Shown one piece after another: positions 1-7,062 of a stretch of 64,000 bases of DNA (its first letter is position 1; each line of letters starts with the position of its first letter). The notes under the pieces are model-generated. The model had not been told where the DNA came from. It made no database searches and saw only the letters and a program-made list of their open reading frames with translations. Position numbers and translations under genes: made by a program. This stretch comes from Aquisediminimonas profunda (GTDB taxonomy: Bacteria; Pseudomonadota; Alphaproteobacteria; Sphingomonadales; Sphingomonadaceae), in the NCBI RefSeq assembly GCF_019443285.1, contig NZ_CP080327.1, forward strand, positions 2,848,001-2,912,000, given 5' to 3'.

Positions 1-528
1 CCTCTTGTCCTGTTCTTTATCGGATACAAGCTGCTGGGCGTGCTCGGCGGAACGGCAATATTCATGGTCGCCATCACGGCCGCTGTCCTCATATCCAAAT
101 GGAAATTGGGTCGCATTTCGCCAATGATGTGGCTGTCGGCCATTCTCGTGATCGTGTTCGGCGGCCTCACGCTTTACCTGCACGATCCCAAGTTCATCCA
201 GATCAAGCCCACGATCATTTACGCGATCCTATCAGCACTACTCTTCGGCGGGTTGATGCGCGGGCGCGCTCTTCTCAAGACGGTTTTGGAGCATGGCTAT
301 GACGGTCTGAGCGATCGGGGATGGCTCCTCCTTTCGAGGAACTGGGCATGGTTCTTTGCCGCAATGGCTGTTACGAACGAATTGTTACGCCGGAGCGTCG
401 GCTTCGATGCCTGGCTGACGATCAAGGTCTGGGGCGTTACGATCCTCACAATCCTGTTCGCGGCTGCCAATGTCCCAATGCTTCTCAGACACGGCCTTGG
501 CGGCGGCGAGAAGGATTCAGCCCAATAG
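1..528 (+). CDS. yciB: Intracellular septation protein A family (YciB/IspZ), 5' end outside window
   Basis: The reading frame is open from base 1 ([10 protein letters not shown]) through a possible internal GTG at 40 to a TAG at 526-528, so the gene begins left of the window. About 175 residues are present; the family is usually 180-200. Five hydrophobic segments, the G-G-T-A-I-F stretch and the RxxLLSxNW-like part ([14 protein letters not shown]) fit the YciB/IspZ inner-membrane family, which is linked to cell-envelope synthesis and division in enterobacteria. The exact biochemical role is not settled. Its last 12 bases overlap the 3' end of the convergent pspF. Family call is firm; function is from family knowledge. 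Confidence 0.9.
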   Translation, partial: PLVLFFIGYKLLGVLGGTAIFMVAITAAVLISKWKLGRISPMMWLSAILVIVFGGLTLYLHDPKFIQIKPTIIYAILSALLFGGLMRGRALLKTVLEHGYDGLSDRGWLLLSRNWAWFFAAMAVTNELLRRSVGFDAWLTIKVWGVTILTILFAAANVPMLLRHGLGGGEKDSAQ

Positions 529-1557
529 AGCGTGCCGCTTGAGGCAGTGCCGCAGCTGGTCATAACTGAGGTTCAGAGCTTTTGCTGTCGCCCGCTGATT
601 ATGGCGGTTCTGCGCGAGTGCAGTTTCCAGCAGTTTCCGTTCGTGCGCCAACACTGCGTTGCGTAGATCCCCGACTTCCAAACTATCCTCCGCCGAGGGC
701 AAGGTGGATGCCGCTGCGGGCGCCTTGGTCTTGTCATCGTCTCGGTTATCGACGCTTCTCATTACGGACCGTGGTCGCCAGGGTGAAGCAAACGGATCAA
801 ACTCAATCGCATCGACGGGCACATCCGGATCTTCCCAACGATATACGGCGCGCTCGATGACGTTGCGCAGCTCACGAACATTGCCGGGCCAATCATAGGA
901 TTTCAGCTGGGCAACAGCCTCCTTTGAAAAGCCCGGCCAGCTCGGCCATTCCATTTCGGAAGCCATACGGCGGCCAAAATGATCGGCCAGAACCTCGATA
1001 TCTCCGTCGCGCGCTCTCAGGGGTGGCAAGGTCACGACTTCAAACGCCAGCCGGTCAAGGAGGTCGGCGCGAAAACGTCCCTTATCGACGAGAGCCGGCA
1101 GATGCTCGTTTGTCGCGGCAACAATCCTGACGTCGACACGGATCGGGCGGTTGGAGCCGATGCGCGTGACCTCGCCATATTCAACGGCACGCAGCAGCCG
1201 CTCCTGTGCCGCTGCGGACAATGTCGCGAGCTCATCCAGAAAGAGTGTGCCCCCGTCCGCTTCTTCAAACCTGCCTTCCCGGGTCTTCGTTGCACCGGTG
1301 AAGGCACCAGCTTCATGTCCGAACAGCTCCGCCTCGATGAGCGTTTCAGTCAAGGCAGCACAATTCATCGTGACGAAAGGCCCGTCCCACCGTGGGCTGA
1401 GCCTGTGCAGGCGCTCTGCTACAAGCTCCTTGCCTGTCCCCCGCTCTCCAATCACGAGGACTGGACGGTTGAGCGCGGCTGCTCGACTTGCCCGCTCGAC
1501 ACTATCGAGAAAAGCCCCCGATTCACCCACAAACTGGTTCGTTCTTTCCATGGCCAT
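517..1557 (-). CDS. pspF: Sigma-54-dependent activator PspF
   Basis: 346-residue AAA+ enhancer-binding protein with no N-terminal receiver or sensor domain, as in PspF. Walker A is GERGTGKE (about residues 37-44), the sigma-54 contact loop is GAFTGA (about 84-89), Walker B is GGTLFLDE (about 102-109), and a Fis-type helix-turn-helix ends the protein ([11 protein letters not shown]). In known systems PspF drives psp transcription from sigma-54 promoters and is held off by PspA. Here it is divergent from the psp genes, which carry a sigma-54 promoter, so the assignment is strong. The start ATG at 1557 has no obvious Shine-Dalgarno; an ATG two codons later is possible. Its 3' end overlaps yciB. 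Confidence 0.95.
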   Translation of the reverse strand: MAMERTNQFVGESGAFLDSVERASRAAALNRPVLVIGERGTGKELVAERLHRLSPRWDGPFVTMNCAALTETLIEAELFGHEAGAFTGATKTREGRFEEADGGTLFLDELATLSAAAQERLLRAVEYGEVTRIGSNRPIRVDVRIVAATNEHLPALVDKGRFRADLLDRLAFEVVTLPPLRARDGDIEVLADHFGRRMASEMEWPSWPGFSKEAVAQLKSYDWPGNVRELRNVIERAVYRWEDPDVPVDAIEFDPFASPWRPRSVMRSVDNRDDDKTKAPAAASTLPSAEDSLEVGDLRNAVLAHERKLLETALAQNRHNQRATAKALNLSYDQLRHCLKRHALLG

Positions 1558-1623
1558 TTATTAGTATTTTTTCCCAATAAATAGCAAGAGGAGATAGCAA
1601 AATGGACCGCCTTTTCGCCTGAG

Positions 1624-1644
1624 ATTCGCAGAATTCTGACGAAT
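1624..1644. promoter_or_regulatory. Palindrome upstream of the psp promoter, candidate regulator site
   Basis: The sequence reads ATTCG, then the perfect 10-base palindrome CAGAATTCTG, then A, then CGAAT, so the two arms ATTCG/CGAAT are also inverted. It lies about 9 bases upstream of the -24 element of the sigma-54 promoter and in the pspF-psp intergenic space. It may be a PspF or other operator; however PspF sites usually lie further upstream, so this is inference. Confidence 0.4.
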
Positions 1645-1652
1645 CCTCAAAG

Positions 1653-1670
1653 TTGGCACGGCTCATGCTT
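1653..1670 (+). promoter_or_regulatory. Sigma-54 promoter of the psp operon
   Basis: TTGGCACG (1653-1660), four bases, then ATGCTT (1665-1670). The -24 GG and -12 GC dinucleotides are separated by exactly 10 bases, as required for sigma-54. Transcription would begin near 1680, about 55 bases before the first small ORF. The divergent pspF supplies the activator. Confidence 0.88.
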
Positions 1671-1735
1671 AGGTAAGGGCAAGTCAGTCACTCAGTGTCA
1701 GACAGTACCCATTCCAAGGTTCAGGGAGACATCAA

Positions 1736-1912
1736 ATGAATACGTACAATGGCTACAACCTCCGCAACAGCATTACCGCCGCCGTTGGCAGCCTGACAGC
1801 CGTTACGTTCAGCATCCTCTTCAGCGCGACCTGCCTGATCGGATCAATTGCCCCCGCCAGTGCCGAGACATCGGCACAGGCACACTCATCAATCATCGTG
1901 CCGCTCGCATGA
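1736..1912 (+). CDS. 58-residue small membrane or secreted protein at the head of the psp operon
   Basis: ATG at 1736 with an upstream GGGAG (1724-1728) gives 58 residues ending at TGA 1910-1912. The protein starts MNTYNGYNLRNS, has a hydrophobic stretch from about residue 13 to 40 and an A-P-A-S-A sequence that could be a signal-peptidase I site (about residue 44), leaving only a 14-residue tail. It is the first ORF after the sigma-54 promoter. I do not recognise a family. It could be a small inner-membrane peptide, a leader peptide, or a secreted peptide. Its TGA overlaps an ATG (1909) that is in frame with pspA. Confidence 0.6.
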   Translation: MNTYNGYNLRNSITAAVGSLTAVTFSILFSATCLIGSIAPASAETSAQAHSSIIVPLA

Positions 1913-1953
1913 ATGACCTGATCCCTGTCGCCCCCCCTCGGCAGGCAAGCCAG

Positions 1954-1983
1954 GGCCGGGAGAGCAGCTTTACTCTCCCGGCC
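1954..1983 (+). other. Strong RNA hairpin ahead of pspA
   Basis: GGCCGGGAGAG (1954-1964) pairs perfectly with CTCTCCCGGCC (1973-1983) around an 8-base loop: an 11-bp stem in the transcript between the 58-residue ORF and pspA. No run of T follows, so it is not a typical intrinsic terminator; it may protect or process the mRNA. Confidence 0.6.
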
Positions 1984-2040
1984 AATCGCCCCATCTATTA
2001 CCGACGCCGCAATTCGCGTTTCAGTCCAGGAGTTACCGCA

Positions 2041-2709
2041 ATGGGAATTTTTTCACGTACTCGCGACATCATCGCCGCCAACGTCACTGACCTTCTCGAC
2101 AAGGCCGAGGATCCGGCAAAGATGATCCGCATGATCATTCTCGAAATGGAAGAGACGCTTGTCGAGGTACGCGCGACGGCTGCCCGGAACATTGCGGACC
2201 AGAAGGAAATGCGCCGCCATATTGCCAAACTGGAAAAGCTGGAGGAAAGCTGGACCGAAAAGGCAGAGCTGGCCCTTTCCAAGGATCGTGAAGACCTCGC
2301 CAAGGCTGCACTTATCGAACGCCAGAAGGCAACGGACATGGCCGAACAGCTGCAGGCCGAAATCGGCGCCCTTGATGAAGCGCTGAAATCTTCCGAAGCG
2401 GATATTGCAAAGCTCCAGGCCAAGCTCCGTGAAGCACGCACCCGCCAGAATGCGATCATGACCCGGCTGGAATCCGCCCATAACCGTATCAAGGTGCGCG
2501 AAGCCTACGCCGGCTCCAAGGTTGAGGAAGCGTTTGCGCGCTTCGACGTCCTGGAACGCCGCGTCGATTTCGCAGAGGGCCGCGCAGACGCGCTTTACAT
2601 GGGCCAAGAGCCCAAGAGTCTTGAGGAAGAAATCAACGAACTCAAGTCATCCGAAAAGGTCGATGCAGCACTCGAAGCGCTGAAGGCCAGCGTCGCAAAG
2701 AAGGGTTGA
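2041..2709 (+). CDS. pspA: Phage shock protein A
   Basis: 222 residues from the ATG at 2041, which follows AGGAG at about 2028. The start MGIFSRTRDIIAANV, followed by a long run of heptad-rich helices, is typical of PspA/IM30 (ESCRT-III-like) proteins. PspA binds stressed inner membranes through its N-terminal amphipathic helix and, in known systems, inhibits PspF. The frame is open back to 1909, adding 44 residues, but the extension is not PspA-like, carries the 11-bp hairpin and lacks the good ribosome site, so I use 2041. It lies in an operon under the sigma-54 promoter with pspB and pspC. Confidence 0.95.
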   Translation: MGIFSRTRDIIAANVTDLLDKAEDPAKMIRMIILEMEETLVEVRATAARNIADQKEMRRHIAKLEKLEESWTEKAELALSKDREDLAKAALIERQKATDMAEQLQAEIGALDEALKSSEADIAKLQAKLREARTRQNAIMTRLESAHNRIKVREAYAGSKVEEAFARFDVLERRVDFAEGRADALYMGQEPKSLEEEINELKSSEKVDAALEALKASVAKKG

Positions 2710-2713
2710 GATC

Positions 2714-2980
2714 ATGGATGATATTCTCGTTCCAATCATCGTCATTCCGACAATCTTCATCGGCTTGCCATGGCTTATCTTCCACTACATTACGAAATGG
2801 AAGACGTCCGCAACCCTGACGCGCGAAGATGAAAATCTTCTCGACGAGTTGCACGAAATGGCACGCCGCCTCGATGAACGCGTTCACACGGTCGAACGCA
2901 TCCTGACCGCAGACAACCCCAACTGGAAGTCAAGCAGCGAGCTGGATGCGCCAGCAGCCCGCATCAGTAACCGCCACTGA
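2714..2980 (+). CDS. pspB: Phage shock protein B
   Basis: 88 residues: one N-terminal membrane helix (about residues 5-25) followed by a short coiled coil. The pattern ...ITKWK...LTREDENLLDELHEMARRLDERV... fits PspB, which with PspC senses envelope stress and releases PspF from PspA. It starts 4 bases after pspA. The C-terminal part, RVHTVERILTADNPNW then ELD, resembles the tails of the next four proteins of the operon. Confidence 0.93.
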   Translation: MDDILVPIIVIPTIFIGLPWLIFHYITKWKTSATLTREDENLLDELHEMARRLDERVHTVERILTADNPNWKSSSELDAPAARISNRH

Positions 2981-3008
2981 ACCCAATTTTTGCAAGGAGG
3001 ATAAGACA

Positions 3009-3386
3009 ATGTCCGGAAGCCGCACCAAATTCTATCTCGACAAGCAGAACGCCAAATGGTCAGGAGTCTGCGCAGGCATCGCCGATTATACCGGCTTTGA
3101 TGTGACCCTGATCCGCATCGGCGCAGTCCTGTTGACCCTTATGACGACGGGCTGGATCATAGTAGCCTATTTCATTGCAGCCTGGCTGGCGCCAAGAAAG
3201 CCTCTGGGCCTGTATGATACCGTCGAAGACCAGAAGTTCTGGCAGGGTGTTCGTCAGTCTCCGGCCCGTTCCGCACGGGACGTCCGCGCCAAGTTCCGCG
3301 ATGTCGATCGCAGGCTGGCTGATGTTGAGACTTACTATACCAGCCGCAATTCAAGCCTTGCGAACGAAATCGACAGCTTGCGCTGA
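3009..3386 (+). CDS. pspC: Phage shock protein C, PspC-domain membrane protein
   Basis: 125 residues from the ATG at 3009, which follows AAGGAGG at about 2994. The frame is open further upstream (to 2946) but that part overlaps pspB in another frame. The PspC domain (N-K-W-like SGVCAGIADYTGFD, then a membrane helix at about 36-60) is followed by a cytoplasmic tail whose end, residues 102-125, reads RLADVETYYTS...NEIDSLR. That tail is shared with the small proteins downstream. PspC is the membrane partner of PspB in relaying envelope stress to PspA/PspF. Confidence 0.93.
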   Translation: MSGSRTKFYLDKQNAKWSGVCAGIADYTGFDVTLIRIGAVLLTLMTTGWIIVAYFIAAWLAPRKPLGLYDTVEDQKFWQGVRQSPARSARDVRAKFRDVDRRLADVETYYTSRNSSLANEIDSLR

Positions 3387-3409
3387 TTTCAAGCAAGGGG
3401 AGCATTCAC

Positions 3410-3679
3410 ATGAACGACGCCATTTTCGCTCTCATCCCCATTCTTGCACTTTCGATCCCGATCATCGCGATTGTATCGAGAACCGTAAGGCGGATGATCG
3501 AACTGAAAGAAAAGCAACTCCAGGTGCAAACGCATGAAACGGCGGAACGCACAGCGCAATATGCTGCCCACACCGAACGCCTTGAGCAGCGGGTGCGGGT
3601 CTTGGAACGGATCATCACAGACAAGGGGATGGCGATCTCGGATGAGATTGAAAGCCTTCGGGAAAAGCCACTCAACTAG
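3410..3679 (+). CDS. PspB-like small membrane protein 1
   Basis: 89 residues: a membrane helix at about residues 4-22, basic residues after it, then a coiled coil ending RVRVLERIITDKG...DEIESLR. The layout (one helix, then charged coiled coil) and size copy PspB, and the C-terminal signature matches the ends of PspC and the next protein. A GGGG ribosome site sits just before the ATG. It sits 23 bases after pspC in the same direction, so it is probably under the sigma-54 promoter. Not a named family that I can state; the membrane-stress role is inferred from context. Confidence 0.75.
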   Translation: MNDAIFALIPILALSIPIIAIVSRTVRRMIELKEKQLQVQTHETAERTAQYAAHTERLEQRVRVLERIITDKGMAISDEIESLREKPLN

Positions 3680-3702
3680 AAGAATCACCAGGGAGAATGA
3701 CA

Positions 3703-3966
3703 ATGAACGTATTCGAAATGGTGGTGCTGATTGTCGCAATCTCGGCAATCGCCAGCATCCTTCGCGCTAAATACGGCGTTACCCGCAAGAGGGGTGCCCA
3801 ACACCTCGCAGACGCACTGGACGCAAACAGGATGCAAGATGCAGACTCAGCGCGGATGCGCGAAGAAATCAAGACACTCAAGGAACGCATTGCCGTTCTT
3901 GAGCGGCTCGCAACGGACACCAACAGCGCAGTGGCTCTCGATCGCGAGATCGAGAAGCTCCGCTAA
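3703..3966 (+). CDS. PspB-like small membrane protein 2
   Basis: 87 residues from the ATG at 3703, chosen over the in-frame ATG at 3697 because GGGAG (3691-3695) is correctly spaced only for 3703. One membrane helix (about residues 4-20) is followed by basic residues and a coiled coil ending ERIAVLERLATDTN...REIEKLR. It is similar in layout and tail to the preceding protein, suggesting duplication. Same operon, 23 bases downstream. Confidence 0.75.
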   Translation: MNVFEMVVLIVAISAIASILRAKYGVTRKRGAQHLADALDANRMQDADSARMREEIKTLKERIAVLERLATDTNSAVALDREIEKLR

Positions 3967-3992
3967 GCCCTGCAGGACGACAGGAGGTCGCC

Positions 3993-4223
3993 ATGGATAA
4001 CGCAACCCTTTACCTGATCATCGCAGTAAGCGGCTTGATGGCGGTCGCCATGATTGCAACCTTTGGCCTGAAAGGCTTTACGGCGTGGCTCGACCTGAAA
4101 CGCGCAGAACTTGATGCGCATCGCCAGGCGCCCGCCCCGTCCGCCAACAACCGGATCGAAATCGCTGACCTCAAGGAGCGGATCCGCAAACTGGAAGCCA
4201 TTGCAGCAGGGGTAGACCTTTAA
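3993..4223 (+). CDS. PspB-like small membrane protein 3
   Basis: 76 residues with a strong CAGGAGGT ribosome site. A membrane helix occupies about residues 6-26; the cytoplasmic part ends LKERIRKLEAIAAGVDL, which is the same R-I-x-x-L-E coiled-coil unit as in its neighbours but lacks the final E-I-E-x-L-R. The middle is proline/alanine rich (QAPAPSAN). It is the last small protein of the enlarged psp operon. Function unknown; probably a stress-operon accessory membrane protein. Confidence 0.7.
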   Translation: MDNATLYLIIAVSGLMAVAMIATFGLKGFTAWLDLKRAELDAHRQAPAPSANNRIEIADLKERIRKLEAIAAGVDL

Positions 4224-4248
4224 GGAAGACCCCTGTAGCGGCGCGGCC

Positions 4249-4653
4249 ATGACCAGCCTTGCCGATCTGCAGGATGAATATGAATTCCTTGACGGGGACG
4301 ACCGCTACCGGCTGCTGATTGATCTTGGCCGAACGCTCGATCCCATGCCGGAAGCGCTGAAGACGGATGCCACATTGGTCAGGGGTTGTTCTGCAAGTGT
4401 ATGGGTCTATCCCACCCAGAAGGAGGACAACACTCTCCATTTCCTGGCCGACAGCAATGCCGCCATCACCAAGGGCATAATCGCTCTCGTCCTCCTGACG
4501 GTTCAGGACCGCAAGCCAGCAGCCATCCTAGAGACCGATATCGAAGCGGCCCTTGCCCCGTTCGACCTCAAAAACCAATTGAGCTCCAACCGAACACAGG
4601 GCATCCCCAACATGATTGCCTTGATCCGTGAAACGGCATCACGACTGCTTTAG
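4249..4653 (+). CDS. sufE: SufE-family sulfur-acceptor protein
   Basis: 134 residues; length and the motif VRGCSASVW, with the sulfur-accepting cysteine at residue 47, fit SufE. SufE takes persulfide sulfur from the SufS cysteine desulfurase and passes it to the SufBCD scaffold for Fe-S cluster assembly in the cytoplasm. It starts 25 bases after the last psp small gene, so it may be read through from it, although no functional link to Psp is known to me. Two cysteine desulfurase genes lie 13 kb away; sufBCD is not in the window. Confidence 0.92.
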   Translation: MTSLADLQDEYEFLDGDDRYRLLIDLGRTLDPMPEALKTDATLVRGCSASVWVYPTQKEDNTLHFLADSNAAITKGIIALVLLTVQDRKPAAILETDIEAALAPFDLKNQLSSNRTQGIPNMIALIRETASRLL

Positions 4654-4671
4654 TTCGTTCATGAATTCGGC

Positions 4672-4677
4672 TATATT
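4672..4677 (+). promoter_or_regulatory. Candidate -10 box of a leaderless transcript
   Basis: TATATT at 4672-4677 ends 6 bases before the ATG at 4684, so transcription would begin at or next to the start codon. No Shine-Dalgarno is present before this ATG. The -35 region is weak. This is inference from spacing only. Confidence 0.35.
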
Positions 4678-4683
4678 GTCCCA

Positions 4684-5070
4684 ATGATAAGACGCGCCTT
4701 GCCTCTTCTGTTGTTTCTGGTTTCGACGCCGGCCCTTGGTGCAGGGAACCATCTGGTTGTTGGCGGCGAAAACTTCGTCGAAGCGGATATCCTGGATGCA
4801 CGCGCGCAGCCTGAACTGGACGGCACGTCGTCGATCCGGATTACCTTCAACGACGCTGCCGCGAAGCGAATTGCGCTGGTGACCGCGCGCCTTGTTGGCA
4901 AGCCCGCGCTCGTTTCGCTTGATGACAAGGCGGTTGCCGACCCAGTTCTGCACGAGCCGATCCGGGACGGCGTCCTGCAACTCAGCGGGGCTTGGTTGCT
5001 GGCCGATGCCGAAGCATTGGCCAAGAAAATCTCGGGCAAGGAGCCGCTGCCCGACAGCCTTGAGGAATAG
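4684..5070 (+). CDS. Periplasmic SecD-P1-head-like orphan protein
   Basis: 128 residues with a signal peptide (MIRRALPLLLFLVSTPALGA, cleavage near residue 19). The mature part has the order of elements of the SecD P1 head subdomain: an F-N-D-A-A-A-K-R-I-A-x-V-T segment, then G-K-P-A-L-V-S-L-D-D-K-A-V-A-D-P-V, an E-P-I-R-D-G-V-L-Q-x-S-G turn, and A-E-A-L-A-K-K-I. In SecD this domain sits between membrane helices and helps translocation; here there are no membrane helices after the signal peptide. The role is unknown. It follows sufE by 30 bases. Confidence 0.65.
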   Translation: MIRRALPLLLFLVSTPALGAGNHLVVGGENFVEADILDARAQPELDGTSSIRITFNDAAAKRIALVTARLVGKPALVSLDDKAVADPVLHEPIRDGVLQLSGAWLLADAEALAKKISGKEPLPDSLEE

Positions 5071-5073
5071 GCG

Positions 5074-5604
5074 TTAAAGCGCCAGCCGTCTTTCCTCGGC
5101 TGACCTCAACACTTCATACGCAGTCTGCACGGCCTGGAAGCGCTTTGCCGCTTCGACATCCCCTGCGTTCACGTCGGGGTGATTTTCCTTGGCCAATGTC
5201 CGCCAGGCGGACTTGATCGCTTCAAACTCGGCATCGATTTCAAGACCAAGGACATCAAGCGCGCGCATCTCGTCCCTGCTGCGCGAGCCATCGCCCGGCC
5301 CACCCCAGCCATAATGCTTGGCATCCTGATAACCGCTAGCATCACGGCGCTCGTTTGCCTCCCTTTCGGCGGCTTCTTCAGCGCTCAGGCCCTGAAAATA
5401 GTCCCAGTTGGAGTTGTATTCTGCAGCATGCTGGAGACAAAACCACCAGCGTTCTGGGCTATTCGGCGCCTTTGGAGCGGGCCTGTCACCGGGGTTCGTG
5501 CAACCAAAGCGGTCGCAAAGACGCACTTTGACTGTTTCGCGCGACGAGCCATAGCCGCGCCAACGCGGAAAGCCCCAATCATCGGATCGTGTTTTTCTGG
5601 ACAT
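5074..5604 (-). CDS. J-domain protein with N-terminal zinc-binding-like segment
   Basis: 176 residues from the ATG at 5604; a GTG at 5643 would add 13 residues with no better ribosome site. A C-terminal J domain (about residues 113-175) carries the HPD motif at 142-144 (KENHPDVN), which stimulates DnaK ATPase. The N-terminal half has C30, C35, C56 and H59 (C-x4-C...C-x2-H), which could bind zinc, and a conserved-looking W-D-Y-F-Q-G-L segment. It is thus a DnaK co-chaperone with a specific but unknown client. Its 3' end is 4 bases from the SecD-P1-like gene, convergent. Confidence 0.85.
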   Translation of the reverse strand: MSRKTRSDDWGFPRWRGYGSSRETVKVRLCDRFGCTNPGDRPAPKAPNSPERWWFCLQHAAEYNSNWDYFQGLSAEEAAEREANERRDASGYQDAKHYGWGGPGDGSRSRDEMRALDVLGLEIDAEFEAIKSAWRTLAKENHPDVNAGDVEAAKRFQAVQTAYEVLRSAEERRLAL

Positions 5605-5671
5605 GGATATTCCATCGTAACAAAGAGCGCGAGAAAACACCACGCAATTGAGCCCGACAGCGATTCAAAAT

Positions 5672-6048
5672 TTGCCAGAGGGTCTATAAGCCGGGTTTTG
5701 TCCGCCCCCGCTTGCGCGAGAGCTGTGCGACCATTCCTCTAGCCCCGGGCTCGCGCCCGGGGTCAAGCAACCAACCCGGGCGACTGGCAGGAGGATGCCA
5801 TGCGCCGCCCCTATTCGGTCTTGCTCCCGGTGGGGTTTGCCCTGCCACCCCTGTTACCAGAGGCGCGGTGCGCTCTTACCGCACCATTTCGACCTGGCCG
5901 GCACGAATGCGCGGTGGTGTATTTTCTGTGGCACTTTCCCTGGGGTCGCCCCCGCCGGACGTTATCCGGCACCGTTCCTCGCTGGAGCCCGGACTTTCCT
6001 CCCCTGCGCAGTTACCCGCACAGCAGCGGTCGCCCAACCCTCTGGCGA
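5672..6048 (-). ncRNA. rnpB: RNase P RNA component (bacterial class A)
   Basis: On the minus strand the 5' region contains the invariant GAGGAAAGTCCGGGCTCC and the 3' region the CCCGGCTTATAGACC block, both hallmarks of RNase P RNA. The ends pair as helix P1: GCCAGAGGGT (complement of 6037-6046) with ACCCTCTGGC (complement of 5674-5683). The 5' P1 strand and the 3' end bound the gene at about 377 nt. A short T run (AATTTTG) follows P1 and may be the terminator. Predicted ORFs across this stretch are spurious. The RNA cleaves 5' leaders from pre-tRNAs together with RnpA. Confidence 0.95.
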
Positions 6049-6084
6049 TCCGCGCTCTAGGCCAGGTGGCGGCCAAAAAGCAAA

Positions 6085-7062
6085 CTAAGCCTTGGTGTTC
6101 GCCTTCTTTAAGGCTTTCAGACCTTCGGCGACGGTGACAACCGGCTTGTAGCCCAGCTCGGCACGTGCCTTTGCGCCATTGAGAGTGCAGTCGCGCGACA
6201 TGACCATTGCAGCATGCGCTGTGAGCGGCGGCACACCTTTCAGTGAAAAAAGGCGCCAGATGCCCTCACAAACCATTCCGCCAATATCGGCAATCCAGGC
6301 CGGGATCGACTTGTCGGGAAGAGTGAGGCCGCGGCTCGCTGCCATTCCTGTAATAATGTCCTTCATCGAGATGTTGCCGTCATCAAGGATGAAATAGGCT
6401 TCCCCTCCACGTCCCTTTGTCAGTGCCAATTCAATCGCGTGCACGAGATTGTCGATATAGGTTGTGGACGTCATTGCCTTGCCGCCGCCGATCCACATCC
6501 ATTGGCCGGATTTCGCCATGGCTTCTATGGCTGGCAAGAGCGTCGTATCCCCCGGACCCCAGATAAATCGGGGACGAAGGACGATTGTTTCCATACCGCC
6601 CGGCTCATTGGCAGCTCGCACGCGCAATTCTGCTTCGGCTTTGGTCGCGCAATATGGAAAGGGAGAGTTGGGCGAAAGCGGATAAGTCTCATCCGCATTG
6701 CGGATATCCTGACCATGAACAATGGCCGCTTCCGTGCCAATATGGATGAATCGCCTGACGCCTGCAGCCCGCGCGGCATCAAGGACACGCTGGGTACCCA
6801 GCACATTGGACTTGAACCACGCATCACGCGGCCCCCACGCCTCAACAAAAGCGGCACAGTGGACCACTGCCTTGCAGCCTTTCATGTGCGCAGCCTCCAA
6901 TGATTCGAGATCACATCGCACCGGCTTGGCTCCCATGCCCATGATGGCAGCGTCGGAGCGCTCGGACCGCGACATGGCCACAACCTTGTGGCCATGTGCG
7001 ATCAACGCACGGGTCGCGGCACCACCGACGAAGCCTGATGCTCCAGTCACGAATATCTGCAT
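6085..7062 (-). CDS. NAD(P)-dependent epimerase/dehydratase, extended SDR
   Basis: 325 residues from the ATG at 7062, which starts directly at the Rossmann fold (MQIFVTGASGFVGG, GxxGxxG). The catalytic pair is Y137-x3-K141 (YCATK). The remainder resembles NAD-dependent epimerase/3-beta-hydroxysteroid dehydrogenase-like proteins that act on sugars, isoprenoids or steroids; the substrate cannot be told. The start overlaps the stop of the upstream amidase in a TGATG junction, so the two are translationally coupled. An 18-residue upstream extension in the same frame lies inside the amidase gene and is ignored. Confidence 0.85.
   Translation of the reverse strand: MQIFVTGASGFVGGAATRALIAHGHKVVAMSRSERSDAAIMGMGAKPVRCDLESLEAAHMKGCKAVVHCAAFVEAWGPRDAWFKSNVLGTQRVLDAARAAGVRRFIHIGTEAAIVHGQDIRNADETYPLSPNSPFPYCATKAEAELRVRAANEPGGMETIVLRPRFIWGPGDTTLLPAIEAMAKSGQWMWIGGGKAMTSTTYIDNLVHAIELALTKGRGGEAYFILDDGNISMKDIITGMAASRGLTLPDKSIPAWIADIGGMVCEGIWRLFSLKGVPPLTAHAAMVMSRDCTLNGAKARAELGYKPVVTVAEGLKALKKANTKA

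Noticed and set aside
1909-2040. 44-residue N-terminal extension of PspA
   Set aside because: No PspA likeness, an 11-bp hairpin inside and a better ribosome site at 2041. Kept as a note because of the ATGA junction.
5712-6137. Several ORFs on both strands across 5.7-6.1 kb
   Set aside because: They overlie the RNase P RNA, whose conserved blocks and end-pairing explain the sequence; none resembles a protein family.
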